Origin: Anaerolineaceae bacterium
GTDB taxonomy: Bacteria; Chloroflexota; Anaerolineae; Aggregatilineales; Phototrophicaceae
Length of the DNA: 64,000 bases
Assembly (NCBI GenBank): GCA_028818375.1
Contig: JAPPOB010000007.1
Location: 226,490 to 290,489 of the forward strand
Direction of reading: 5' to 3'
The position numbers and the translations under genes were made by a program. Shown here piece by piece: positions 8,707-17,073 of the stretch (positions within the stretch are counted from its first letter, which is position 1; every line of letters starts with the position of its first letter). The notes under the pieces are model-generated. The model was not told the DNA's origin. It worked only from the letters and a program-made list of their open reading frames with translations, and did no database searches.

Positions 8707-9387
8707 TCATGCACGGATGCCACCGCTCACCCCTCCCCGCGACCAACGACGCAGGCCGAAGAGAAAAACGAGCGGGAGCGGCGCAGTGCCGACTAGTATG
8801 CCCGCAACCTCGCTGTTGCGCCAGTCGCGCGCCAATGCGAGGAAATCGATCATGCCGCCGCGCGCCAGGGCGCTCTCGTGGAGGGCGCCGGAAAGGGCCG
8901 GGAGTTCATGGACGGCGTCGAAGACGGCCCGGCTGACAAAGAGCGCCAGCAGAGCGATGACGGGCGTCGCCAGAGGCAGGGCTGCGCGGAAAAAGCCCTG
9001 CCAGGGGCCGGCGCCCTCAAGCTGGGCGGCACTCTCGTATTCGGCCGGGGCGCGGCGAAAGCACTGGCGCAGGAGAAACACGCCGAGGGCCAGGTGCAGG
9101 CGCATGTGATGGCTGCCCGCAATCCGCCAGGCGAACTGACCCTCCAGCGTCCCGCCCGGCGCGGAGGACAAATGGAGCGCTGGCAGGAGCACGTGGTCCG
9201 GCATGAGCAACAGGACCAGCGCCGACCAGAACAGGGGTCCGTGCCAACGGAAAGGCATGCGCGCCAGGGCGTGACCCGCCAGCGTAGACAGGGCCAGCAT
9301 GCCGACCACGACCAGGGTGGCGTAAATCCAGGCCAGCGCGACAGCCGGGAGCGCCGCCGGCAGCCAGGCGGGAGGGCCGCCGTTCAT
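8707..9387 (-). CDS. Sugar ABC transporter permease, short MalG-like subunit
   Basis: A 226-residue membrane protein starting at an ATG that overlaps the stop of the preceding permease (ATGA); an upstream in-frame start would run into that gene. The LLRQCFRRAP block and the cytoplasmic EAA-type loop EYESAAQLEGAGPW identify a MalG-type subunit. The loop is degenerate, and the protein is 50-60 residues shorter than usual because the first transmembrane segment region is missing. Five or so hydrophobic segments remain. It pairs with the MalF-like gene upstream. Reduced but probably functional; a decaying paralog of the 10327-11208 gene is the alternative. Confidence 0.8.
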   Translation of the reverse strand: MNGGPPAWLPAALPAVALAWIYATLVVVGMLALSTLAGHALARMPFRWHGPLFWSALVLLLMPDHVLLPALHLSSAPGGTLEGQFAWRIAGSHHMRLHLALGVFLLRQCFRRAPAEYESAAQLEGAGPWQGFFRAALPLATPVIALLALFVSRAVFDAVHELPALSGALHESALARGGMIDFLALARDWRNSEVAGILVGTAPLPLVFLFGLRRWSRGGVSGGIRA

Positions 9388-10298
9388 GGCATGCGATTCG
9401 CCCGACCGAGCCAGCCCGCCCCGCGCAGCCAACGGACGCCGCTGTTGCCCAGCAGCGCGGCCGCCAGGGCAGCGACGACATAGCTGGCGACAAGCAGGGC
9501 GGCGGCGTAACCGAACAGGCCCTCCCTGAAGGACACCTGGATCAGGTAAATCAGGCCCGTGCTGCCGCTTTCGCCGAGGCTGCCGGACAAGGTGATCTGC
9601 GGCCGGTCAAGGACCTGTACGACGCGGAAGAGGTCCAGCATCGTCGCCACGAGAATCGTCGGGGCGAGCAGCGGCAGCGTCACCGTCCACAGGCGCCGCC
9701 AGGCCGGCCCCCCGTCGACGCGGGCCGCTTCCAGCACGTCCCGCGGGAGCGCCAGGGCGCCGCAGAGATAGACACAGAAGGTGAAGCCCGCGAATTCCCG
9801 GACGGCGCCGAGGGTATCGACCCAGTGGGCCATCGAGCCGGCGATGCGCCAGCGTTCTTCCATCGGGAGCCAGGCGAGGAGCGCGAAGTCGATCAGAAAC
9901 ATGCGGAAACGGTTGGCGCTGAAGTCGGGGCTGAAGCCCGGGTACAGGAAGACCGCAGCCACGCCGCCGATCGCCAGCAAGAGCGCGGCGCGCGGGTTCC
10001 GGGCCAGGCGCCGCCAGAGCCCGGCCGCAACCAGCGCCAGCGACAGGGCCAGCGCCTGGCTGATGGCCACCGCGCTCGCGAGTTGCAGAAAGGTGAAAGC
10101 GGCGATGGACGGCAGCAGCGGGTTGCCCGTCAGGCGCACATAGTTGGCCAGGCCCGCGAACTGGACTGGCCCGAAGTTTTCCCGATGCTGCAGACTGATC
10201 CCCAGGGTATCGAGCGCGGGCGCCAGCACGAAGACCAGCAGATAAAGGAAGAGCGGCAGCAGAAAAAGCGCCGCCAGCAGATCGCGGCGGCGCTTCAC
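9384..10298 (-). CDS. Sugar ABC transporter permease, MalF-like
   Basis: A 304-residue inner-membrane protein with about seven hydrophobic segments, starting at a GTG. The EAA loop EAARVDGGPAWRRLW followed by TVTLPLLAPT marks a carbohydrate-uptake (CUT1) permease that docks an MsmK/MalK-type ATPase. There is an unusually long loop around residues 95-150. It overlaps the next permease by 4 nt and follows the first MalG gene by 28 nt. It makes a second, more divergent permease pair in the same locus; no ATPase gene is present, so a shared MalK-type ATPase elsewhere is expected. Confidence 0.85.
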   Translation of the reverse strand: MKRRRDLLAALFLLPLFLYLLVFVLAPALDTLGISLQHRENFGPVQFAGLANYVRLTGNPLLPSIAAFTFLQLASAVAISQALALSLALVAAGLWRRLARNPRAALLLAIGGVAAVFLYPGFSPDFSANRFRMFLIDFALLAWLPMEERWRIAGSMAHWVDTLGAVREFAGFTFCVYLCGALALPRDVLEAARVDGGPAWRRLWTVTLPLLAPTILVATMLDLFRVVQVLDRPQITLSGSLGESGSTGLIYLIQVSFREGLFGYAAALLVASYVVAALAAALLGNSGVRWLRGAGWLGRANRMP

Positions 10299-10326
10299 GG
10301 TGGCGTTGCTGTGCGCCCGCAGGCGA

Positions 10327-11208
10327 TCAGCCCTTGATGCCGCCCATCATCAGGCCTTCCAGCAGATAGCGCTGGCCGAAGATGTAGACCACGATGACCG
10401 GGATCACGCTCAACACAATGCCGGCGAAAACGACCGCGATACTGCCGGTGGACCATTCGCCCTGCAGTTCGACGATGCCCATCGTGATCGGCATGGCTTG
10501 CTGCGAGTTGATGAAGACCAGCGGCGTGAAGTAGTCGTTCCAGCGGCTGTTGAAGGTCAGGATACTGAGGATGGCGATGCCCGGTGCGGCCAGCGGCAGG
10601 TAGATGCGACGGAAGATCTGCCACTGGTTGGCGCCATCGATTAACGCCGACTCCTCGTAATCGCCCGGCACCTGGCGGAAGTACTGGCGCAACAGGAAAA
10701 TGCCGAAGGCCGTGAAAATCGAGGGGATGATCAGCGACCAGAGCGTGTTGACCAGGTTCAGGTATTTCACGCCCATCAGGATGTAGACCGGGATGATGGT
10801 CATCTGGCCCGGCACCATCATCGTCGAGAGCACCACCCAGAACAGCACGTCGCGGCCGCGGAATTGCAGGCGCGCGAAGGCGTAACCCGCCAGCGCGGAG
10901 GTCACCGCCCCGCCCAGCACGGCGCCGCCGGCGTAAGCGAAGCTGTTCCTCAGCATGTTCAGGAAGGGAATGGTGTCGAAGACGGACTGATAGTTGCTGA
11001 AGTCGAAGTCGAAGTGGATCCACACCGGCGGCACGGTGAAGGAATCGCGCAGCGTGCGGAAGGAGGTCGAGATCACCCAGAGCAGGGGCATCAGCGTCAG
11101 CAGGCCGATGAAGAACAGGAAGGCCATCTGGATCCAGCGGCCCCAGGGCCTGTCCAGCGGGTTGACGGTATGCCGTTCCTGTACGGTAGTCGTGGTTGTG
11201 CCGGACAT
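10327..11208 (-). CDS. Sugar ABC transporter permease, MalG-like
   Basis: A 293-residue permease with six predicted membrane helices. It has the canonical MalG signature FLLRQYFRQVPGDYEESALI and DGANQWQIFRRIYLPLAAP. The C terminus GLMMGGIKG is typical of CUT1 MalG subunits. The start follows the preceding MalF gene by 10 nt. Together they form the conserved channel, receiving substrate from the Tat-exported binding proteins encoded upstream. Confidence 0.93.
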   Translation of the reverse strand: MSGTTTTTVQERHTVNPLDRPWGRWIQMAFLFFIGLLTLMPLLWVISTSFRTLRDSFTVPPVWIHFDFDFSNYQSVFDTIPFLNMLRNSFAYAGGAVLGGAVTSALAGYAFARLQFRGRDVLFWVVLSTMMVPGQMTIIPVYILMGVKYLNLVNTLWSLIIPSIFTAFGIFLLRQYFRQVPGDYEESALIDGANQWQIFRRIYLPLAAPGIAILSILTFNSRWNDYFTPLVFINSQQAMPITMGIVELQGEWSTGSIAVVFAGIVLSVIPVIVVYIFGQRYLLEGLMMGGIKG

Positions 11209-11218
11209 TGCTTACCCC

Positions 11219-12172
11219 CTACCCGTAAAAGACCCAGCGGCGGCTGAGCGCGAACTGGATGCCGGTGACGATCAGGATGGCGATGAAGAGGGTGACGGCG
11301 ATGGCGGAGCCGTAGCCGAATTCCTGTTCCTTGAAGGCCACTTCGTACATGTACATCACCGCCGTGCGGCTGCCATCGCCCGGCCCCCCGCGGGTCATGA
11401 TCTGCGGCTCGTCGAAGATCTGCATGGCGCCGATGACGTTGATCACCGTGGCGAAAAGCATGATTGGACTGATGAGCGGCAAGGTCACCGTCCACAGGCG
11501 GCGCCAGCCATGGGCCCCGTCCACGTCGGCCGCGTCCAGAATTTCCTGCGGGAGACTGACCACCCCGCCGAGATAAATGACGAAGATGAAGCCCAGATTT
11601 TTCCAGACGGCAGTGATGATGATGGTATACATCACCGTGCTGGCGGAGGTCATCCAGGGTATGCGGTCGATTCCCAAAACGCCCAGGTAATAGTTGATGG
11701 GGCCGAATTCGCGCTGGAAAAGATAGGACAGCGTCACGCCCACGGCCGCGCCCGACATCAGCACCGGCAGGAACCAGGCAGTGCGCAGGAAGTAGGCAAA
11801 TTTGCGGCTGCGTAGCTGGGTGACCCCCAGCGCCAAAGCGATGGCCAGCACCTGCGTGATGACCACCGTCCCGACCACCAACAGCATCGTGTTGCCATAG
11901 ATGCCCGGCAGGCGCGAATCGGTCAGCAGACGTTGGAAATTGGCGATGCCGATGGGGTCCGGCGGTTTAAAAATGTTCCAGCGGTAAAAACTGAGGCCGA
12001 AGGAAACGAACATCGGACCGACCACGAAGGCCACCAGGCCGATGAAGGCCGGCAACAGAAAGAGGTAACCGAGGATGGCGCGCTGACGCCGCACCCCCTC
12101 AAAGGTGTCCGCCCGGAACCAGCCGAGCAGACTGCCCCGCCGCTCCCTCGTTGCTAGGGTCTCACTGGCCAT
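11219..12172 (-). CDS. Sugar ABC transporter permease, MalF-like
   Basis: A 317-residue permease. The N terminus is cytosolic (ATRERRGSLLGW), then come six hydrophobic segments and the EAA loop DAADVDGAHGWRRLW before TVTLPLISPIM. The C terminus ALSRRWVFYG is typical of MalF/UgpA subunits. AAGGGAATT lies just before the start, 25 nt after the hairpin following the binding-protein gene. Transcription therefore probably reads through that hairpin at reduced level. Confidence 0.93.
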   Translation of the reverse strand: MASETLATRERRGSLLGWFRADTFEGVRRQRAILGYLFLLPAFIGLVAFVVGPMFVSFGLSFYRWNIFKPPDPIGIANFQRLLTDSRLPGIYGNTMLLVVGTVVITQVLAIALALGVTQLRSRKFAYFLRTAWFLPVLMSGAAVGVTLSYLFQREFGPINYYLGVLGIDRIPWMTSASTVMYTIIITAVWKNLGFIFVIYLGGVVSLPQEILDAADVDGAHGWRRLWTVTLPLISPIMLFATVINVIGAMQIFDEPQIMTRGGPGDGSRTAVMYMYEVAFKEQEFGYGSAIAVTLFIAILIVTGIQFALSRRWVFYG

Positions 12173-12197
12173 AAAGAATTCCCTTTTTGGTTATTGA

Positions 12198-12221
12198 GGG
12201 GGAGTCGTGAACGACTCCCCC
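12198..12221 (-). terminator. Hairpin GGGGGAGTCGT/ACGACTCCCCC after binding-protein gene 1
   Basis: Perfect 11-bp inverted repeat with a 2-nt centre, between the stop of the binding-protein gene (12254) and the permease start (12172). No T-run follows on the minus strand. This resembles the malE-malF intergenic type, where a hairpin protects the 3' end of the abundant binding-protein message and lets part of the transcription continue. Confidence 0.6.
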
Positions 12222-12253
12222 TGCATGGTCATATGCCGCCGAAGCGGTCCTGC

Positions 12254-13642
12254 CTAGCCGCGCGTGCGGGCGAAGAGTGCGACCAGCTCCGCCTGCGCCT
12301 GGTCCATCGCCTCCTGCGGCGACATCTCGCCGGAGACGGCCAGACCGGTGAAGCGCGTGTGAATGTTGGTGACGGCGTTGGCTTCCGGCGGCGCCGGGAT
12401 CGGGCCCGTGTCCTGGCGATCCAGCGTGTCGTAGAAGACATGCCAGTTGGCCGGGCCGCTGGGCTCGTAGGATTCATCGCTGGCCATCGAACGACGCACC
12501 GGCGTGGTGCGCATCAGCGGCCGGTAGCGGTCCTTCAGGCTGAGCATCTGCTCCCGCTTGACGGAGAACTTGAGGATCTCCCACATGACGTCGGGGTTGG
12601 GGCTACCGGTGAAGATCCAGTTGCCGCCGACGCCCAGCTGGTGCCGCTGCGACTTCCACTGCGGCCAGAACTGCACGTCGAAGGTGCCCTTTTCCATACC
12701 GGCATTGATCAGACCGCCGGCCCAGAAACCGCCAGCCGGCGTCATGGCCAGCTTGTCGGTGACGTAGAGGCCCTGCAGCGAGGAACCGCCGCCCATCTCG
12801 ATGCCCGGGCTGATGCCCTCGGCCACGAGCGAGGTGACGTATTCCAGCGCCTCGACCGTGTTGGGGTGGTTGGCGCTGGGCTCCGGCCAACGCCAGCCGC
12901 CGCCGCGATGCGCCACGGTGTCGTTGTCCGCGTAGAAGGTCTCCCACAGCCATTCGCCACCCGGCGCGCGCTCCTCGGTGAGGAAGTTGCTGTCGTTGAC
13001 GAAGTACCACGGGCCCCAGCTACCCCAGAGACGGTTCGTCCAGGCGTAACCGAAGGTCTCCTGACCACCGGCGTTGGTGGTGGCCACGGCGTACTCGTGG
13101 AAGTCGTCCTTGGTCCAGTCTGCCGGCGGCACTTCGAGGCCCGCCAGTTCCAGCACGTTCAGGTTGAAATACATGTTGGGCGCGTTGCAGCCATCCGGCA
13201 GCTGGTAGAGGTCGCCCTCCCACATCATGACTTCCGGCAGAATCGGCGCCATGTCGGAGAAGTATTCGGCCAGCTCGTCGGCGTTGTCCTTCACCCGGTC
13301 GGTGAGCGATGTGGCGACACCCTGACCGGCGTAGAGTACCGTGGCCTCGGTCGCGGCGTAGCCCGCGTCCAGCGGCTGACCGGCGGCCAGCAGCGAGAGA
13401 ATCTTGGATGCGACTTCCTCGTGGTCGATGCCGGTGATGCTGAGGAACTCGATTTCCACCGGTGTATCAGCCATCTCGTTGAAATTGTTGACGACCGGCG
13501 TCCAGCGCTCTTCATTCTGCGACCAGCGGATCTGGACGGCATCCTGCGCGGGCGCCATGGCCGGCGTCAGGCCCGCCACCAGTCCGACCGCGCCGGCGGC
13601 CGTGCCCTTCAGCATGTCACGACGGCTCAGTTTGTGAGTCAT
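12254..13642 (-). CDS. Tat-exported sugar ABC binding protein (paralog 1)
   Basis: A 462-residue family 1 extracellular solute-binding protein. The leader has the twin-arginine motif SRRDMLKG followed by a hydrophobic stretch ending near APAQD. The mature part shows the two-lobe fold pattern of CUT1 binding proteins, with an aromatic-rich pocket region (WTNRLWGSWGPWYF). It shares most of its sequence with the two genes upstream (13912-15297, 15590-16978). It is the closest to the permeases, so it is probably the principal partner. It has its own predicted promoter and leader, and ends before a strong hairpin. Confidence 0.92.
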   Translation of the reverse strand: MTHKLSRRDMLKGTAAGAVGLVAGLTPAMAPAQDAVQIRWSQNEERWTPVVNNFNEMADTPVEIEFLSITGIDHEEVASKILSLLAAGQPLDAGYAATEATVLYAGQGVATSLTDRVKDNADELAEYFSDMAPILPEVMMWEGDLYQLPDGCNAPNMYFNLNVLELAGLEVPPADWTKDDFHEYAVATTNAGGQETFGYAWTNRLWGSWGPWYFVNDSNFLTEERAPGGEWLWETFYADNDTVAHRGGGWRWPEPSANHPNTVEALEYVTSLVAEGISPGIEMGGGSSLQGLYVTDKLAMTPAGGFWAGGLINAGMEKGTFDVQFWPQWKSQRHQLGVGGNWIFTGSPNPDVMWEILKFSVKREQMLSLKDRYRPLMRTTPVRRSMASDESYEPSGPANWHVFYDTLDRQDTGPIPAPPEANAVTNIHTRFTGLAVSGEMSPQEAMDQAQAELVALFARTRG

Positions 13643-13692
13643 TGTTCTCCCTCTAACCTTTCTTTCGATACGGGTACAGCCAAACCTCTGTG

Positions 13693-13706
13693 TTGCAACG
13701 CTTTCG
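13693..13706 (-). promoter_or_regulatory. cre/LacI-type operator-like site in leader of binding-protein gene 1
   Basis: Minus-strand CGAAAGCGTTGCAA resembles the AAAGCG-x-T-x-x-CA core bound by LacI/GalR/CcpA-family proteins. It lies about 50-65 nt upstream of the start codon, inside the 5' leader. It is a single weak match found by eye and is not seen in the other two leaders. Confidence 0.25.
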
Positions 13707-13712
13707 TCTGGC

Positions 13713-13720
13713 GCACCTCC
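13713..13720 (-). promoter_or_regulatory. Leader octamer GGAGGTGC, copy 1
   Basis: Minus-strand GGAGGTGC lies 71 nt upstream of the start of binding-protein gene 1. The same octamer lies 70 and 68 nt upstream of the other two paralogs (15367-15374 and 17046-17053), although the sequence around it differs. It is too far away to be the ribosome binding site. Possible roles are an RNA-regulator contact site, an anti-SD element or an activator site. Confidence 0.5.
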
Positions 13721-13750
13721 TTACAGCAATTTTTCACTTTCGCGCCGCGT

Positions 13751-13779
13751 AGCATAACAAACCCGCTCACGTTACGCAA
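13751..13779 (-). promoter_or_regulatory. Predicted promoter of binding-protein gene 1
   Basis: Minus-strand TTGCGT (13774-13779), 17-bp spacer, TATGCT (13751-13756). The match to sigma-70-type boxes is partial, but the same layout recurs upstream of both paralogs. The predicted transcript would begin near 13744, with a leader of about 100 nt. Confidence 0.45.
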
Positions 13780-13853
13780 ACCGACGATGCAGAAACGCCG
13801 GGCCGGGCGTTTCCTGTGCCGACGGGATATACGCGCTGTAGTGGTTAATGTGA

Positions 13854-13879
13854 AGGGGGAGCCACGAACGGCTCCCCCT
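13854..13879 (-). terminator. Hairpin AGGGGGAGCC/GGCTCCCCCT after binding-protein gene 2
   Basis: Perfect 10-bp arms around a 6-nt loop (ACGAAC), 33-58 nt past the stop of the gene ending at 13912. No T-run follows. Its arm sequence is the same as in the hairpin after paralog 3 (15534-15559). Confidence 0.6.
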
Positions 13880-13911
13880 GATTGCACAGGCCGCCATGGC
13901 GACCGTGACGC

Positions 13912-15297
13912 TTACGCGCGAGTGCGGGCGAAGAGCGTTTCCAGCTCCGCCTGCGCCTGGTCCATCGCCTCCTGCGGCGTGAGTTCGCCGGAGAGGGCCA
14001 GACCGGTGAAACGCGTGTGAATGTTGGTGACGGCGTTGGCTTCCGGCGGCGCCGGGATCGGCGCCGTGTCCGGGCGGTCCAGCGTTTCGTAGAAAACCGA
14101 CCAGTTGGCCGGGCCGGTTGGCTCGTAGGCCTCGGCGATGGCCATCGAACGACGCACCGGGGTGGTCGTCATCAGGGGACGGTAGCGGCCAGCCTGGGAG
14201 AGCAACTGGTCCACCTGGATGGAGAACTTGAGGAAATCCCACATGCGGTCGGCGTTGGGGCTGCCGGTGAAGATCCAGTTGCCGCCGACGCCCAGCTGGT
14301 GCCGCTGTGACTTCCAGTGCGGCCATAACTGCGCGTCAAACTGGCCCTTCTCCATGCCGTTGTTGACCAGGTAACCGGCCCCGAAACCGCCCATGGGCGT
14401 CATGGCGATCTTGTCGGAGACGAAGAGACCGACCAGCGAGGCGCCGCCGCCCATCTCGATGCCCGGCGCAATGCCTTCGTTGGTCAGCGAGGTGACGTAC
14501 TCCAGCGCCTCGACCGTGGCGGGGTCGTTGGCGCTGGGCGCCGGCCAGCGGAAACCGCCGCCGCGGTGCGCCACGTCGTCGTTGTCCGGGTAGAAAGTCT
14601 CCCAGAACCACTCGCCACCCGGCGAGCGGTCCTCGGTCAGGAAGTTGCTGCCGTTGACGAAGTACCACGGGCCCCAGCTGCCCCAGAGACGGTTGACCCA
14701 GGCGTAGCCGAAGGTCTCCTCGCCACCGAGGCCGGTGGTGGCTACGGCGTATTCGTGGAAGTCATCCTTGGTCCAGTCCGCCGGCGGCGTGTCCAGACCC
14801 GCCTGTTCCAGCAGGTTCATGTTGAAAAACATGTTGGGCGCGTTGCAACTGTCGGGCAACTGGTAAATGTTGCCTTCCCAGAGCATGGTCTCGGGACAGA
14901 TCGGCGCCATGTCCGCGTAGTAATCGGCCAGCTCGTCCTGCGCATCCAGCACGCGCTCGGTGAGCGAGGCCGCGACGCCCTGACCGGCGTAGAGCACGGT
15001 CGCCTCGGTCGCGGCGTAGCCCGCGTCCAGCGGCTGACCGGCGGCCAGCATGTTGAGGATCTTCGAGGCCACTTCCTCGTGGTCGATGCCGGTGATGTTG
15101 AGGAATTCGACATCCGTGCCGGGCATAATTTCGTTGAAATTCTCAAATACCGGCGTGAAGCGCGCCTCGTTCTGCTGGAAACGCAATGTGATGACATCCT
15201 GCGCGGGCACCGCGGCGGGCGCCAGGCCCGCCACCAGCCCGACCGCGCCGGCGGCCGTGCCCTTCAGCATGTCACGACGACTCAGTTGGTGTTTCAT
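13912..15297 (-). CDS. Tat-exported sugar ABC binding protein (paralog 2)
   Basis: A 461-residue solute-binding protein with Tat motif SRRDMLKG, highly similar along its whole length to the neighbours on both sides. It has the same signal region (GTAAGAVGLVAGL) and the same C-terminal ALSGELTPQEAMDQAQAEL pattern. GGAAGGAG lies 7 nt before the ATG. It has its own predicted promoter (15397-15425) and is followed by a hairpin, so it is a separate unit within the locus rather than a simple operon member. Divergence is spread over the mature protein, which suggests related but non-identical glycan ligands. Confidence 0.92.
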   Translation of the reverse strand: MKHQLSRRDMLKGTAAGAVGLVAGLAPAAVPAQDVITLRFQQNEARFTPVFENFNEIMPGTDVEFLNITGIDHEEVASKILNMLAAGQPLDAGYAATEATVLYAGQGVAASLTERVLDAQDELADYYADMAPICPETMLWEGNIYQLPDSCNAPNMFFNMNLLEQAGLDTPPADWTKDDFHEYAVATTGLGGEETFGYAWVNRLWGSWGPWYFVNGSNFLTEDRSPGGEWFWETFYPDNDDVAHRGGGFRWPAPSANDPATVEALEYVTSLTNEGIAPGIEMGGGASLVGLFVSDKIAMTPMGGFGAGYLVNNGMEKGQFDAQLWPHWKSQRHQLGVGGNWIFTGSPNADRMWDFLKFSIQVDQLLSQAGRYRPLMTTTPVRRSMAIAEAYEPTGPANWSVFYETLDRPDTAPIPAPPEANAVTNIHTRFTGLALSGELTPQEAMDQAQAELETLFARTRA

Positions 15298-15366
15298 CGT
15301 TTGCTCCTTCCATAATTATCATCAGCGTCATGCGACAAATACGGACCGATCCTTTCTGCGCGTAAC

Positions 15367-15374
15367 GCACCTCC
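15367..15374 (-). promoter_or_regulatory. Leader octamer GGAGGTGC, copy 2
   Basis: Minus-strand GGAGGTGC, 70 nt upstream of the start of binding-protein gene 2. It corresponds in position to the octamers before paralogs 1 and 3. Confidence 0.5.
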
Positions 15375-15396
15375 CTGCTTCACTCTTCGGGAGGCG

Positions 15397-15425
15397 AGTC
15401 TAACATCCCCCCTCATGCCTGGCAA
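15397..15425 (-). promoter_or_regulatory. Predicted promoter of binding-protein gene 2
   Basis: Minus-strand TTGCCA (15420-15425; five of six matches to TTGACA), 17-bp spacer, TAGACT (15397-15402; four of six matches to TATAAT). The predicted leader is about 95 nt and contains the GGAGGTGC octamer. Confidence 0.5.
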
Positions 15426-15462
15426 ATCGCCCAGGCCTGCGGCAGGCCCCGTGCGACTGCAC

Positions 15463-15483
15463 GGGCGACATATCATGTCGCCC
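15463..15483. promoter_or_regulatory. 21-bp palindrome GGGCGACAT-ATC-ATGTCGCCC
   Basis: Perfect 9-bp arms, 3-nt centre. The same arms recur at 58483-58503 with the centre in the opposite orientation. Here it lies about 40 bp upstream of the promoter of binding-protein gene 2 and about 110 nt downstream of paralog 3. A second, overlapping hairpin (CCCGTGC/GCACGGG, 15448-15465) makes this a structured region. Operator and RNA hairpin are both possible. Confidence 0.5.
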
Positions 15484-15533
15484 GACGGCCCCTGTCAGCC
15501 ACGTCCGGCGTATTGGCGGGCGCCTAACTATGA

Positions 15534-15559
15534 AGGGGGAGCCATGACCGGCTCCCCCT
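15534..15559 (-). terminator. Hairpin AGGGGGAGCC/GGCTCCCCCT after binding-protein gene 3
   Basis: Perfect 10-bp arms, 6-nt loop (ATGACC), 31-56 nt past the stop codon at 15590. It is nearly the same sequence as the hairpin after paralog 2, so the hairpin was duplicated together with the gene. Confidence 0.6.
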
Positions 15560-15589
15560 GAATTGCAGGTTTCGCGGGTGCGGGCGACT

Positions 15590-16978
15590 CTAGCCGCCGC
15601 GGGTGCGGGCGAAGAGCGCTTCCAGTTCCGCCTGCGCCTGGTCCAGCGCGGCCTGCGCCGACATCTCGCCGGACATGGCCAGACCGACGGCGCGGTTGTG
15701 AATGCCGGTCATGCCGGCGGCTTCCGGCGGCGAGGGGATCGGGTAGGTGTCCGGCCGGTCGATGGTGTCGTAGAAGACCCGCCAGTTGGCCGGGCCGGTC
15801 GGCTCGTAGGCCTCTTCCGTGACCATCGAGCGACGCACCGGCGTGGTCCTCATCACCGGACGGTAGCGGTCCTTCAGGGCCAGCATCTGGTCTGTCCTGA
15901 CGGAGAACTTGAGCAGTTCCCACATGAGGTCGCCATTGTCGGTGACGCTGGAAAGCCAGTTGCCGCCGACGCCCAGCTGGTGCCGCTGCGACTTCCACTT
16001 CGGCCAGTACTGGACGTCGAATTCGCCCTTCTCCATGCCGTTGTTGTACAGGCCGCCGGCCCAAAAGCCGCCGGCCGGCGTCATGGCAACCTTGTCGGAG
16101 AGGAAGAGGCCGCTCAAGGATTGACCGCCGCCCAGTTCGATACCTGGCGCCAGGCCGTCAGCCGTCAGCGACATGACGAACTCCAGCGCCTCGACCATCA
16201 GGGGGTCGTTGGCGTTGGCCTCGGGCCAGCGGAAACCGCCGCCGCGATGCCCCACGTCGTCGTTGTCCGCGTAGAAGGTCTCCCAGAACCATTCACCGCC
16301 CGGCGCGCGTTCCTCGGTCAGGAAGTTGGTGTTGTTGACGTAATGCCAGGGACCCCAGCTACCCCAGATGCGAATCGGCCAGCCGTAGCCGAAGGTCTCC
16401 TCGCCTCCGAGGTTGGTCGTGGCCCTGGCATATTCCACGAAGTCGTCCTTGGTCCAGTCCGCCGGCGGCACGTCCAGGCCCGCCTTGTTCAGCATGTTCA
16501 CGTTCAGGAACATGTTGGGCGCGTTGCAACCATCGGGCAACTCGTAGAGGTCGCCTTCCCACAGCATGGTCTCGGGCAGGATCGGCGCCATGTCCGAGAA
16601 GTACTCGGACAGTTCGTCCTTCGCATCCAGCACCCGCTCGGTGAGCGGGGCGGCGATGCCCTCGCCGGCGTAGAGCGCGGTGACCTCGGTGGAGGCCTTG
16701 CCCGCGTCCAGCGGCTGCCCGGAGGCCAGCAGCGTCAGGGTCTTGCTGGCGACCTCTTCATCGTCGATACCCGTGACGTTGATGAATGCGACCTCGGTGC
16801 CGGGGAAGAGTTCCTGGAAGTTCTCAACCACCGGCGTCCAGCGCTCGATGCTCTGATGAAAATGCAGCGTCACCGTGTCCTGCGCGGGCGCCATGGTGGG
16901 TGTCAGGCCCGCCACCAGCCCGGCCGCGCCGGCGGCCGTGCCCTTCAGCATGTCACGACGACTCAATTTGTGACTCAT
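15590..16978 (-). CDS. Tat-exported sugar ABC binding protein (paralog 3)
   Basis: A 462-residue solute-binding protein, first gene of the locus on the minus strand. Tat leader SRRDMLKGTAAGAAG, then a mature CUT1-type binding protein that keeps the GSWGPWHYVNNTNF and EMSAQAALDQAQAEL patterns shared with the paralogs. GGGGTGAG precedes the ATG. It has the best promoter-like sequence of the three (17074-17102). It is presumably lipid-free and released to the cell-wall space after Tat export. Ligand unknown; the GH32 context suggests fructo-oligosaccharides or sucrose. Confidence 0.92.
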   Translation of the reverse strand: MSHKLSRRDMLKGTAAGAAGLVAGLTPTMAPAQDTVTLHFHQSIERWTPVVENFQELFPGTEVAFINVTGIDDEEVASKTLTLLASGQPLDAGKASTEVTALYAGEGIAAPLTERVLDAKDELSEYFSDMAPILPETMLWEGDLYELPDGCNAPNMFLNVNMLNKAGLDVPPADWTKDDFVEYARATTNLGGEETFGYGWPIRIWGSWGPWHYVNNTNFLTEERAPGGEWFWETFYADNDDVGHRGGGFRWPEANANDPLMVEALEFVMSLTADGLAPGIELGGGQSLSGLFLSDKVAMTPAGGFWAGGLYNNGMEKGEFDVQYWPKWKSQRHQLGVGGNWLSSVTDNGDLMWELLKFSVRTDQMLALKDRYRPVMRTTPVRRSMVTEEAYEPTGPANWRVFYDTIDRPDTYPIPSPPEAAGMTGIHNRAVGLAMSGEMSAQAALDQAQAELEALFARTRGG

Positions 16979-17045
16979 TTCTCACCCCTAAGTCTCTTTT
17001 CGAACGATACGGTCTGACTACTTGCGTTAAGAAACCGCTGTGGAT

Positions 17046-17053
17046 GCACCTCC
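17046..17053 (-). promoter_or_regulatory. Leader octamer GGAGGTGC, copy 3
   Basis: Minus-strand GGAGGTGC, 68 nt upstream of the start of binding-protein gene 3 and about 20 nt downstream of its predicted -10 box, so it falls in the 5' leader RNA. Confidence 0.5.
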
Positions 17054-17073
17054 CCGCTCCCCTGTTTCAGACG

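Noticed and set aside
15294..15476. 60-codon minus-strand frame in the gap upstream of binding-protein gene 2
   Set aside because: Overlaps the predicted promoter and leader and has no ribosome site or protein-like composition.
12198..15559. Hairpins after the binding-protein genes considered as strong Rho-independent terminators
   Set aside because: None is followed by a T-run on the minus strand, so full termination is not supported; kept as stabilising or partial-termination hairpins.
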